The notes under the pieces are model-generated. The model did no database searches, had not been told where the DNA came from, and saw nothing but the letters and a program-made list of their open reading frames with translations. This document shows, piece after piece, positions 1 through 9,514 of a stretch of 64,000 bases of DNA (positions are counted from its first letter, which is position 1; each line of letters starts with the position of its first letter). Both the position numbers and the translations under genes were made by a program. The DNA comes from Quercus robur (Eukaryota > Streptophyta > Magnoliopsida > Fagales > Fagaceae): NCBI RefSeq assembly GCF_932294415.1, contig NC_065539.1, positions 47,592,501 to 47,656,500 of the forward strand. The letters run 5' to 3'.

Positions 1-125
1 TGGGGGGTAAGGACTGGGGTTTAAGTCTCTATGAAGGAGCTTCACACACATATACACTTAGATTAGGCTAGAGTAAAAATTCTATATTGTATAAAAAATT
101 TTAAAAAATAATAATAATAAAAAAA

Positions 126-310
126 CATTTATTGTAGAAAAGATGTGGTGTAGTCTTACCCATGTCAAGCTAATTCTTGTTATAATCCCTCCGTGTAACA
201 TGTGTATGTGCATGAAAAATGATATGAATTTAACATTTATTGTAGAATAGAGGTGGTATAGTCTTACCTATGTCTAGCTAATTCTTGTTATAATCCCTTT
301 GTTTTGCAGG
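126..310. repeat. Minisatellite-like tandem repeat, about 110-bp unit (short array)
   Basis: Roughly one and three-quarter copies of a unit beginning with catttattgtagaa and running through a 'gtctagctaattcttg' core to 'gcatgaaaaatgatatgaat'. The paralogous block at 14495-14890 carries more copies of the same unit, so the array changed length after duplication. No coding potential is seen. Bases 1-125 hold nothing I recognise. Confidence 0.7.
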
Positions 311-954
311 GAGAGAGAGAGAAACCGTTCTTTTGAAAGGAAAAAATAAAAATAAAAAGTCAACATATAATAAATAATAACTAAGATATTAATCTTTGAA
401 AGAGGTATCTCATACGGATTAGTATTTCAATTGTGGGTTTTGGTGGTTAGAAATTAGCACATAGTAGTTAATAATTAGAAAATTACTTTGAAATTTTTTT
501 AAACCAATCCCTTAAAAAAGTTTTAGTGGAGTTGAAATCACGTTAATAAATCATCTTTCTATTCTTTTTTTTTTTAAATCATGTTAATAAAAAGTTATTG
601 ATAAAACTATTATTAGTAAACATTTTTAAGCTAATCTATTTAGTTTTGTTGCCAAATTTATATAAACTCTTTTATTTTATTTTATTTCTTTTTTTTTTCC
701 GAAGAATATAACACAACCAAAAACCTATGTACAAAATTTACATTCAATATAAAGAATATAATCAAACTTATTCATAATTTAAAATTAAGAAATTAACACA
801 AATTATAAATTAAGATATAAATTTAGAAAAAGAACTAAGAACAAACCTATTTGTTTTCTTTATCACTTTGAGAGATGAAAGTGTGAGTATGTAACTAAAA
901 CTTGAACCAATTATTGTAGAAGAGAATAAATGAGTACAAAAGTTTAATATTATG

Positions 955-1278
955 AATTGGGTTAAAACGTATGTGAGAAGTTTTTATTAATTTTTTTAAA
1001 GTTAAAGAAAAATAACTTAAACAAAATGAAAAAATAATAATGAAGAAAGAATACACCTGTCATGGGATTTAGGCATTCACATATTGGAATAAACTTCACT
1101 TCAAATATATATATATATATATATATATGAATTGGGTTAAAACGTATGTGAGAAGTTTTTATTAATTTTTTTAAAGTTAAAGAAAAATAACTTAAACAAA
1201 ATGAAAAAGTAATAATGAAGAAAGAATGCACACCTGTCATGGGATTTAGGCATTCACATATTGGAATAAACTTCACTT

Positions 1279-1318
<40 letters not shown>
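955..1318. repeat. Tandem duplication, about 175 bp x 2, each ending in (AT)n
   Basis: Two near-identical copies start at 'gaattgggttaaaacgtatg' (about 955 and 1130) and each ends in an AT microsatellite. The paralogous block at 25140-25315 has only one copy, so this duplication is specific to this block or was lost in the other. Confidence 0.85.
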
Positions 1319-1320
<2 letters not shown>

Positions 1321-1659
1321 TAGAGTTTCATTTGATATAGAATTTAAATCCTATTGAAATCAAGATTTCTAATCAATTTGTTTGTTGCTATCTCATAAAT
1401 CCGTTAAAAGGTGGATTAAAAAAAAGGTCATATGAATAGAAAGAAAAAAGAAAACATTTTTTTTTATGGAAAAAAGGAAACTTTTCTTTTATAACCAAAA
1501 AAAAACAAACAAACGTTTCTTATATATAGATACTTTTTTTTTTTTGGAAAAGAAAGAGAAGGTGTTTACTTTAAACTCAAATACTTATTACCTTCTTTTC
1601 AAAAAAAAAAATACTTATTTACATTTTTTTTTTTTACAATATGCAAAAACATTTTTGTT

Positions 1660-2700
1660 AAATCGGTATGAACAATAATTATCTAAAAATAAAAATAAAA
1701 TAAAAAGTTACGTGTGAAGAAGAAGATTTTGATGTTGGATATGTTGCCTTTTTTTTTTTTACGAGTATTATGTTTCTTTGTCTTTTTACACAAAGTATTA
1801 TAATTTAAATTTTAAAGAAAAATGAATAGATGGAGATTGTTACTGTTTTTTTGTTTTTTACGTGTACTATGTTGTTGTGTTTTTTACATGTAGTAATATA
1901 ATTAAAAAAAAAAAAAAAAAAGGATTAGATGAATAGTTTGAATTGCAATCAAATTAAAATTTTTTATCAAATTATAAATTATAATAATAAAAGGATTAAA
2001 TGAAAAGTTTGGATTGTAATCAAATTAAAAATTTTATCAATTCAGAAATTATAGGAGAAGAAAATAAGTACAAAAAAATTATATTCATTTTTTTTAAATT
2101 CTAAAAAATTTATGCAACTTAGTGCAGCCACTTGGTGCAACCAAGAACTTTATGCAAAAAATAAAAAAATAAAAATTGATAAATCGGTATGAACAATAAT
2201 TATCTGAAAAAAAAAAAAAAAAAAAAAAAATTCACGTGTGAAGAGGAAGATTTTGCTATTGAATAAGTTGCTATTTTTTTTAGGGTATTATGTTTTTCTT
2301 TTCTTTTTTTTTTACACAAAGTAATATAATTTAAATTTTAAAAAAGAAATAGATGGAGATTGTTGCTGCATTTTGCTTTTTTAAGTGTACTATGTTGTTT
2401 TTTTTTTTTTACACGCAATAATATAATTTAAATAAAAAAAAATGACTAGATGAAGAGTTTGAATTGTAATCAAATTTAAATTTTTATCAACTTATAAATT
2501 ATAATAATAAAAGGATTGGATGAAGAGTTTGGATTGTAATCAAATTAAGATTTTTATCAATTTAAAAATTACAGGAGAAAAAGATAAGTACAAAAAATTA
2601 TATTTAAAAAAAAAAAATTCTAAAAAAAAATTGTGCAATTTAGTGCAGTCACTTGGCGCAACCACGACTTCTAAACTTAACTTTTATTATATAGTATATG
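1660..2700. repeat. Tandem duplication, about 521 bp x 2
   Basis: Both copies start at 'aatcggtatgaacaataatt' (1661 and 2182) and run through poly-A/T tracts to 'gtgcagtcacttgg'-like sequence. Copies are diverged by indels in homopolymers. Within each copy there is a further partial repeat of 'gatgaagagtttggattg'. No gene is seen. Confidence 0.8.
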
Positions 2701-2965
2701 ATGTTTACACAATAAAAAAAATATAGCCCAATATCCAAACAAAACCCAATATCTAAATAAAACTCAAAACCCAATAAAACATTATTTTTTTTAAAATACC
2801 ATTATGCTACAGTACCATCTTATACTGTAGCACAATTGCAATTTTTTTTTTTTTTCCAATTAGAGTTCCTGATAATGCACAATTTTAAGGTTTGGATGCT
2901 ATAAATTTACAATTTGAAGGGGTTTACAATCCCCAATGTCAATTAATGCTCTAAGAAACTTAAAT

Positions 2966-3116
2966 GGAAAATTATTGTGTACTCCCGGATTACCAAAAAT
3001 GTGTAGTCCCTCTTATCGCATAAATGGTAGGTCCCACTAATTAAATTTATGGTGGGACCCACCATCCATGTGGGACTCACCATTTATGGTACTCTAGGAG
3101 TATCTAATAATTTTCC
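2966..3116. mobile_element. Palindromic MITE (family M1) with 9-bp TSD, Mutator-like
   Basis: The 151-bp element starts ggaaaattattgtgtactcc and ends tctaataattttcc, so it is a near-palindrome with long terminal inverted repeats. It is flanked on both sides by aacttaaat (2957-2965 and 3117-3125). The paralogous unit 2 has that 9-mer once (10631-10639) with no element, which shows directly where the insertion occurred. A 9-bp duplication is typical of the Mutator superfamily. There is no ORF, so it is non-autonomous. Related copies are at 30435 and 30822. Confidence 0.9.
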
Positions 3117-3125
3117 AACTTAAAT

Positions 3126-3307
3126 TATACAAAATCTGATAAAGAGATAATTTCATGTATTGACCAAAAAAAACATGTAAATACATAAAGTCTTACAATT
3201 TCATTTTACAAGTTTTCTTATTTTGAAATTATTGCATGATAATCTCATTATTAATGATAGAAGTTATATCTCTTTCAAAATTTTAGTTAGAGAAAAATTT
3301 TCTTGGG

Positions 3308-3340
<33 letters not shown>

Positions 3341-5118
3341 GGTAAGGGTCTAATATATTGCTAAGAGGACCAAAGTATAAGAACGAAGTTTGGGTGCAAA
3401 TTTAGTTGTAACCTAAGACTATAATTCTCACGAAACAAATTGACATGATTACACATTTTAAAAATCTAACTGTTGAATTGATTGTTTTTAATGTTCTTAA
3501 AACACATATCAAATTTCATATTAATCGGATATTATTTACTATTTGATCCATAAACTTATTTTTTATGTATAATTTTAGACTATAAAAACTTGAAATTTAA
3601 ACATTTAATTGATGATATAGCTATTGACCATTGATCTTCTAGAAATTTTGGAAGCATGGAGAATAGAAGAAAAAAAATATAATCTAATGGTAGATTTGTC
3701 AAAATTTACATCCAATAAAAAAAGATTAAGTAGAGTTTTAACCTTAGTCTATAATCAAGTTTGTTGCTAAACTTTAATTATATTGAGCCTAAAAAAATTT
3801 AGGGAGGTCACAAACTTGGCTTCAATATGGAGCAACCCCTGAATGGAAGCACCAAGTGAACAATCAGGTTATGAGTAGTGATTATTAGTTATTACATACA
3901 TTTGGTTATGAGTAGTCCACATCAATTACTTTTACATGTGGTATGTAAATGTGTGTAATAGCTTTTATCCTTAGGTCATATAGATATATAAAAAATTTTC
4001 ATTCTCATACATCTACTTTTTTTTCACTTTTATAGGTTAAAATGTGGACTTTTTAAAAAATATAAACATTTCTGCATTATCAATTATAGAAATATATGTG
4101 AAATAGTAGATGCGAACTAGTACAAAAAAAATATGTTTCCTAGTTATATAATATGTTGTGAAAAAGAGAAGCATAGATACTTTTCGCTTCCCATGAGTCT
4201 CTAACTCTAGCTGGTTGTGTCAAGGCATCTTGCTATGGATGATCATCGATTAGTTGATATGGATTGTATGCCATATGATAAAGGCACTTCTAATTTTTCA
4301 TAATTTTTTTTGTTGAAATATACTGTTGATTCATGAAGTTCATCTACTAAAATTTTTTTTTTAATCTTTGAAGCTTAATAATTAAGCATTTTAATTTTGT
4401 CATTTTGATTTCTAAAGTTTCACCTGAGCATTATTAATTTCCAAACTAATAAAAATGAGTGCTATTATTCTCTTGTCAATTTCAGTTGTATATGGAATTC
4501 TCAGCAGCAACTGCGCATAACTTAGCAACGTATCGATTAGGCTAGTTAGGGGCAATGTGAAGGCAGCAATTTCATGCTTCACAATCCAAATGTGGAAGTC
4601 CCGTCCTTGATATTACCTCTACAAAGAAGACTTTAACCAAAGTGTGATAATGTATTCCTATTTAGACGTGACCAAGCATGATTAAATTAACTGTAACTGA
4701 ATGCTAAACTGAACTAACTTGAACAGAAAGTAACAATACCTAAAACTAAATTGAACAAGGAATTAAAGCAATTAATAGAATTAAAATTACTGGCATTAAC
4801 GATATAGAACCGCACAACAAGTAAGGCTAAGTTAACCTAAAGGGAGACTACAGAGGATAAACAAGCAAAGTTGGATTCCAAAATTAGATAAGGTATTTAG
4901 TATCAAATGATACCATGTTAACGGTTTCAAAATCTAATAAGTATGAAACATGTCAGTAAAAAATAACTACCCCACTAACAAATGAAAGACATGTGTTAGT
5001 AAGTAATTATTTTTGTACACGTGTCTCTTGGCTATTGAATTTTGATACAGATGACGTGGTATTATTTGATACAAAATATTTTTTTCCAAAACTAGTGAAT
5101 GCACAAAGTGTTGACACA
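3126..5118. other. Intergenic, AT-rich, no gene recognised
   Basis: Holds a long poly-T (3309-3339) and unique AT-rich sequence. The segment 4551-4610 (ggggcaatgtgaaggcag to 'cccgtccttgat') resembles 34010-34075 downstream of the RING gene, suggesting an unidentified dispersed repeat. From about 3385 onward the sequence has no counterpart in unit 2. Confidence 0.5.
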
Positions 5119-6118
5119 TGTCCCTTACCAATGCATATAAATATGACAAGTAGGATTTGCTTAATCTTTTATTTTATTTTTTTAATTTTTGGGATAGAAA
5201 CAGATTTTGCTTAGTCTTGGATAGTAAAGTACAAGAAATTTCATTAAGATGTAATTGGCTAATTGCTACCAACCAATTTTATATCACAGAATGTGAGGTC
5301 CACAAATATGTTTAGAAGACCTAATATGCATATAGCTGCTGGACAAACCAAACCATAATTATATATTTTCCAAACTGCTTAATTGATTTGCCGCAACCTA
5401 GTAACAAATAAAGAATGAAAAGATAAGACAATGGCAAAAAACATAAATCAATACTTGTCCCTTTACCAATACATATAAATATGGCAAGTAGGATTTGCTT
5501 AATCTTTTATTTTATTTTTCTATTTTTGGGATAGAAACAATTTTGCTTAGTCTTAGATAGTAAAGTACAAGAAATTTCATTAAGATGTAATTAGCTAATT
5601 GTTAACAACCAATTTTATATTACAGAATGTGAGGTCCACAAATATGTTTAGAAGACCTAATATGCATATAGCTACTGGACAAACCAAACCATAATTATAT
5701 ATTTTCCAAACTGCTTAATTGATTTGCCGCAACCTAGTAACAAATAAAGAATGAAAAGATAAGACAATGGCAAAAAACATAAATCATGTCCCTTTACCAA
5801 TACATATAAATATGGCAAGTAGGATTTGCTTAATCTTTTATTTTATTTTTCTATTTTTGGGATAGAAACAGGTTTTGCTTAGTCTTAGATATTAAAGTAC
5901 AAGAAATTTCATTAAGATGTAATTAGCTAATTGTTAACAACCAATTTTATATTACAGAATGTGAGGTCCACAAATATGTTTAGAAGACCTATTATGCATA
6001 TAGCTACTGGACAAACCAAACCACAATTACATATATTCCAAACTGCACAGTTGATTTCCCTCAACCTTGTAACAAATAAAGAATGACAAGATAAGACAAA
6101 GGCAAAAAACATAAATCA
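5119..6118. repeat. Tandem triplication, about 335-bp unit
   Basis: Three direct copies begin at 'tgtccctt(t)accaat' (5119, 5457, 5788), with period 338 then 331. Each contains 'gtaggatttgcttaatc', 'gatgtaatt(g/a)gctaatt', 'aatgtgaggtccacaaatat' and 'aaataaagaatga(a/c)aagataag'. Copies 2 and 3 are closest to each other. No conserved ORF spans them, so this looks like a complex satellite seed rather than a gene. Confidence 0.9.
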
Positions 6119-6281
6119 ACTGCCCATGGAAAATAACTCGTTACGCTCATTTATCTCTACTATTTTATACCAGTCTTCACAATTAATGTAAAAATATACA
6201 CATTTTAATATATGAAAGTATGGGTGTAAAAACAAAAACTTTTTTTTGAAGAGTTGAAAATATTATTCCACGGAAAGCAAA

Positions 6282-6601
6282 TTATAAGGAAACAAAAGAG
6301 ACAACCTCCCTTTCTACATGACTATACACACTGGAAGGGCAACAACCCAAACCAAAGGAACCAACCCAACTTTGATTCCTAGACCATTTAGCTAATTTAT
6401 AAGCAGCAATATTTGTCTCACAATAAACTCGATTAAAGGAAACTGAAATCAGAGAGGACCATGCCACATGGACAGCCACTACAAAATGATTTAGTGTCCA
6501 ATGAATACTATCCCTGAGAGTGAATTTACACGTCTTAGAATCACTTTCTATAATTACATGTGAAGCATCATAACAAGTTGCAAGAGCAAGATTGAGTGCC
6601 T
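6282..6601 (-). pseudogene. LINE reverse-transcriptase-associated RNase H fragment
   Basis: Reading the minus strand from about 6601 gives an open frame with the residues ASHVIIESDS, then SISFNR-like 'SVSFNRVY', then 'AAYKLAKWS'. This is the pattern of the plant RNase H-like domain at the C terminus of L1-type LINEs (beta-strand with ESDS, then a helix with AxxLA). Only this domain is present and there is no upstream RT, so it is a relic. It sits just downstream of UGT copy 1. A more decayed version (about 11620-11760) lies in the same place next to copy 2, so it predates the tandem duplication. Confidence 0.65.
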
Positions 6602-6665
6602 ATAACATTGCCAATGAGAGTGATGAAATAAAATTAAGAACACTTCTTTTATTTCATCAGCGAAC

Positions 6666-8036
6666 CTACACACTTTTAACAACGAGGTTACCTTCACCAA
6701 TCTCATCCACAAAAGTTTTGAGATTGATATAGGAAGAAGAACCAACTTCGTTGGTAGCCTCCATAGCCAACTCCTTCCATTTCTTGGCATTCCTTCTAAT
6801 TGCATCCCTTCTTTCTCCATCTCCCACAACCAATTCCAAACATCTCTTAATCTCATCACCTTCAACAATCTCATCTTTATTCACTGTCACCCTCACCCCT
6901 ATCTTCCACACATCTTCAATTAGCTTCGCATTCGTCCCTTGATCAGACTGTTGTGGAAATGCTACCATTGGCACCCCTAAAACCAAACTCTCCAAAGTTG
7001 AATTCCACCCACAATGTGTCACAAAGCATCCTAGTGAAGGATGTGACAAAACCTCCACTTGGGAACACCATGGCAATATCATTCCTATTTGTTCCAATTC
7101 CTCTCTACAACTCAACTTCTCTTCTTCTCCACTTTCCTTAGCTCTTATGACCCATAAGAAGGGCCTCCCACAATCCAACAATCCACGTGCAATTTCCTCC
7201 ATTTGTTGCTTTTTTAACACCAATAAGGTTCCAAATGAAACGTAAATGACCGATGATTCAGACTTTGAGTTGAGCCATTTGATGTAATTTTTGGAGCCAT
7301 TAGACGGATCTCTTCCATCAAAAATAGCATATGGAACTAGCGGTCCAACTGAAACCAAGTTAAGTTTTTCGAGTGCTTTTAAAGCCTCGGGCTCTAATGC
7401 ATCAAAGGTATTCACTAGAACTCTAGGATTGCTCTCCTTTTCAAGTGCTTCAAGTTGGGCTTGGAATTTAGGGCGTAAAAGAGCGTATGGGTTTGAAGCA
7501 AGCAAGAAGGAGGGAAGGTCACGAGTAGCGAGTAATGGCAAACTCGGTAACTGTATTGAATAGGAAGGCCGGTCATCATTGTTGTTCCCAATAACATCGG
7601 CAAAACCATTGTAATAGTAGTAGTATATGTCAAAAACCATTGCAGGTTGAATCCAAAGAAGGGCGAAAGGAAGATGAAGCTCACGAGCCACGTCAACAAC
7701 CCAGGGTAGAAGCATTGTGTAGACTATGCACTGTTTATTGGCAGTGGAGACAATGAGGTCAGTGAGAGCTTTAGAGCCATTGCGCTTGAGCTGATCCCAT
7801 TGTTTTTCAACATCGTCCACAACTCCATCATCATAGCCGTCAGAGAAGGTGGCAAAAGACAAGCCGTCAGGAGGACGGCTTTTGATCATGCCTCGATTGT
7901 GGGCGCCTACGGTGGTGAAGAAAGTGACATGCACTCCCAAGCGAATGAGGCGTTCTGCGAATTGGAAGGCAGGGTTTATATGGCCTTGCGCAGGATATGT
8001 GACTATGACAAATTGGCTCTGCTGCTGCTTCAACAT
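6666..8036 (-). CDS. UDP-glycosyltransferase, UGT75-type (copy 1)
   Basis: An intronless 456-residue family-1 glycosyltransferase that would transfer a sugar, probably glucose, from UDP-sugar to a small lipophilic acceptor in the cytosol. Visible features are the N-terminal TYPAQGHINP motif with the catalytic His at residue 19, a candidate partner Asp at about 115, and the C-terminal 44-residue PSPG box at residues 323-366 starting WCSQ, with HCGWNS and a terminal Gln typical of UDP-glucose users. I start at the ATG at 8036: the longer frame reaches upstream only through a TTG, and the TATA box lies between. Overall similarity is to the UGT75 group (anthocyanin, crocetin or hormone glucosyltransferases), but the acceptor cannot be told. 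PSPG position 41 is Gln (codon 6950-6948) where copy 2 and most relatives have Trp. A candidate AATAAA lies about 15 bases past the stop. Confidence 0.93.
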   Translation of the reverse strand: MLKQQQSQFVIVTYPAQGHINPAFQFAERLIRLGVHVTFFTTVGAHNRGMIKSRPPDGLSFATFSDGYDDGVVDDVEKQWDQLKRNGSKALTDLIVSTANKQCIVYTMLLPWVVDVARELHLPFALLWIQPAMVFDIYYYYYNGFADVIGNNNDDRPSYSIQLPSLPLLATRDLPSFLLASNPYALLRPKFQAQLEALEKESNPRVLVNTFDALEPEALKALEKLNLVSVGPLVPYAIFDGRDPSNGSKNYIKWLNSKSESSVIYVSFGTLLVLKKQQMEEIARGLLDCGRPFLWVIRAKESGEEEKLSCREELEQIGMILPWCSQVEVLSHPSLGCFVTHCGWNSTLESLVLGVPMVAFPQQSDQGTNAKLIEDVWKIGVRVTVNKDEIVEGDEIKRCLELVVGDGERRDAIRRNAKKWKELAMEATNEVGSSSYINLKTFVDEIGEGNLVVKSV

Positions 8037-8114
8037 GATTATTTGATATATGATATCGGTTGTGAATAGTCTAAGCAAAAACAGATTAGTTGTTTTGTAC
8101 TTGAGGCCTGTGAG

Positions 8115-8123
8115 ATTTATATA
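8115..8123 (-). promoter_or_regulatory. TATA box of UGT copy 1
   Basis: The minus strand reads TATATAAAT about 80 bases before the ATG at 8036, giving an expected transcript start near 8085-8090 and a leader of about 50 bases. The same box is at the same distance before UGT copy 2, and the surrounding promoter (out to about 8780) is largely conserved between copies. Confidence 0.65.
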
Positions 8124-8780
8124 AAAGACCAATGCTTATGAGAATGGGCAAGGCTTAAAAATGGAGCAAAAATTTTTAGCTTTTTAAGTCACAACTTTTG
8201 CCACGATCATACATATAATTAAACTATAATTGATTGGGAAAAAATAATTGATAAATTTATAAGAAAGTGATAAACAATCAGTCATAATGTAAAATAATTA
8301 TAACAAAAATTGTGAAATTTTTTGTAGTATTAGAAATTTCTTTTCCCTTTTTTTTTTTTTTTTGGTTAAATAGAAATTTCGTACTAAAGTGGACTGGGTA
8401 AGAGTATTGATGACATTTGCAGTGACGATTTGGAGAAGGTGAGGCTTTGTGATTTAATTTATTCGTCTTGATGTTTTCATTATAAACGACAAGGACTAGT
8501 TGGCCTGACAAAAACAATCCAATGGATGCAAATTTCAATAGGAATATATGATCCACCCAACTTGTTTCTCCCGGATGCATGCGCGCATCTAAAGCTCTAG
8601 TTTCTGCGTGGGCCCCAATATCTAAAGCACTAGTTTTCTTCACCCGATGGCGTCGTGTTTTACCTGGCATTGTATTGGGCAAGAGTTTGAGCCTTTTAAG
8701 GCCCAATGGAAGCGGTGAAGGTTTTAGAAATTTTTTTCAAGACGATGGCGGACTTAAAAAATATATTATTTTATAATAAA
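8124..8780. other. Promoter-proximal region of UGT copy 1, duplicated upstream of copy 2
   Basis: Non-coding. It matches 13308-13860 with indels. The shared parts include 'taatgtaaaataattataac', 'tttgcagtgacgatttggag', and 'gtgggccccaatatctaaag' followed by 'cactagttttcttcacccg'. Copy 1 has an extra segment around 8340-8400 and 8470-8560. ORFs here are not conserved between the copies and are not genes. Confidence 0.6.
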
Positions 8781-9060
8781 ATTAAATTTTGTAAGGATAT
8801 AATGTAAAATTCATATTTACTCCTCCAATCTCAACATGTCACATCATCTTACCAGATATTTAAAAATAAGCACAATCACACCCGATCAATTCTAATACCT
8901 ATATATAAATCTAACCAAATTAGGAGTTTATTTAGATGTTATTAGGTGTGGTAAGATTTATTGAATTTTAAGTAAAATGTTGATGTGGCAATCTCTTATT
9001 GAATGGTGTAAAACATGGGTTTTACACCCTATTCTTATCAAATTCGAACTCTTTTACAAT
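8780..9060. repeat. Dispersed repeat (family R1), better preserved copy
   Basis: About 280 bp of the sequence running from 'gtaaaattcatatttactcc' to 'cttatcaaattcgaactc' aligns throughout with 59405-59665. The other copy has T where this one has C, and A where this one has G, at many places. The type of repeat is not clear and no ends were found. Confidence 0.65.
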
Positions 9061-9148
9061 ACACTCAACATCTGAACTTTTATTTTATCATACAACACAT
9101 TAAAATAGCATATCTACACAATAAAATAATATAACCCAATATCCAAAC

Positions 9149-9480
9149 CAAGGAAGTTAATACCATACCGAAGATTGTACCGGTTTGGCCAGTGGTACAA
9201 TATATTTGGTCAATACCGGTGTACCGTTTTGGGATTACCGTTAATATAGATATATATATATATATATATATGTATATAAAATTTTAAAATGATAAATTTA
9301 TGTCACTCATCTAATCAATAACAACAATAATAATATATATATTTTAGAGAAACCAACAAGTTCATAAGAAATATAAATATATATATATATATATTTATAT
9401 TAAAAAATTTAAATAAAAAAAAAAAAGAGAAACCAACAACGTAAATATATTTTAGTGTGTGCCATTGTAGTTATATAGTG

Positions 9481-9514
<34 letters not shown>

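Larger units (their letters stand above)
126..1900. repeat. Duplicated intergenic block P (paralogue of 14595-15514 plus 25126-25897)
   Basis: AT-rich DNA without a gene that matches, base for base over long stretches, the sequence on both sides of the 9.6-kb retrotransposon further right. The uninterrupted reading here (gagtacaaaagtttaat at about 932-948) is the empty site for that insertion. The short ORFs inside are low-complexity and not credible genes. Confidence 0.85.
2700..9110. repeat. Tandem duplication unit 1 (UGT-bearing)
   Basis: This unit and the next (about 9110-13980) share, in the same order, the motif 'acacaataaaa..atataacccaatatccaaac', a leader block (2730-3385 versus 10389-10750 and 11487-11610), a LINE RNase H remnant, a UGT gene, and its promoter out to about 8780 versus 13860. 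Unit 1 alone has the extra stretch of about 3385-6280. Unit boundaries are approximate because I aligned them by eye. Confidence 0.8.

Noticed and set aside
962-1276. 104-residue minus-strand ORF with an internal repeat
   Set aside because: It is created by the 175-bp tandem doublet and AT microsatellite; composition is low-complexity and no homologous frame is kept in the P' copy.
6666-8132. Longer UGT copy 1 with 32 extra N-terminal residues
   Set aside because: The extension starts at a TTG and spans the TATA box, so it would not be transcribed; copy 2 aligns at the internal ATG.
8278-8706. 142-residue minus-strand ORF upstream of UGT copy 1
   Set aside because: It lies in promoter sequence shared with copy 2, where the frame is not conserved, and it ends in poly-Lys from a T-run.
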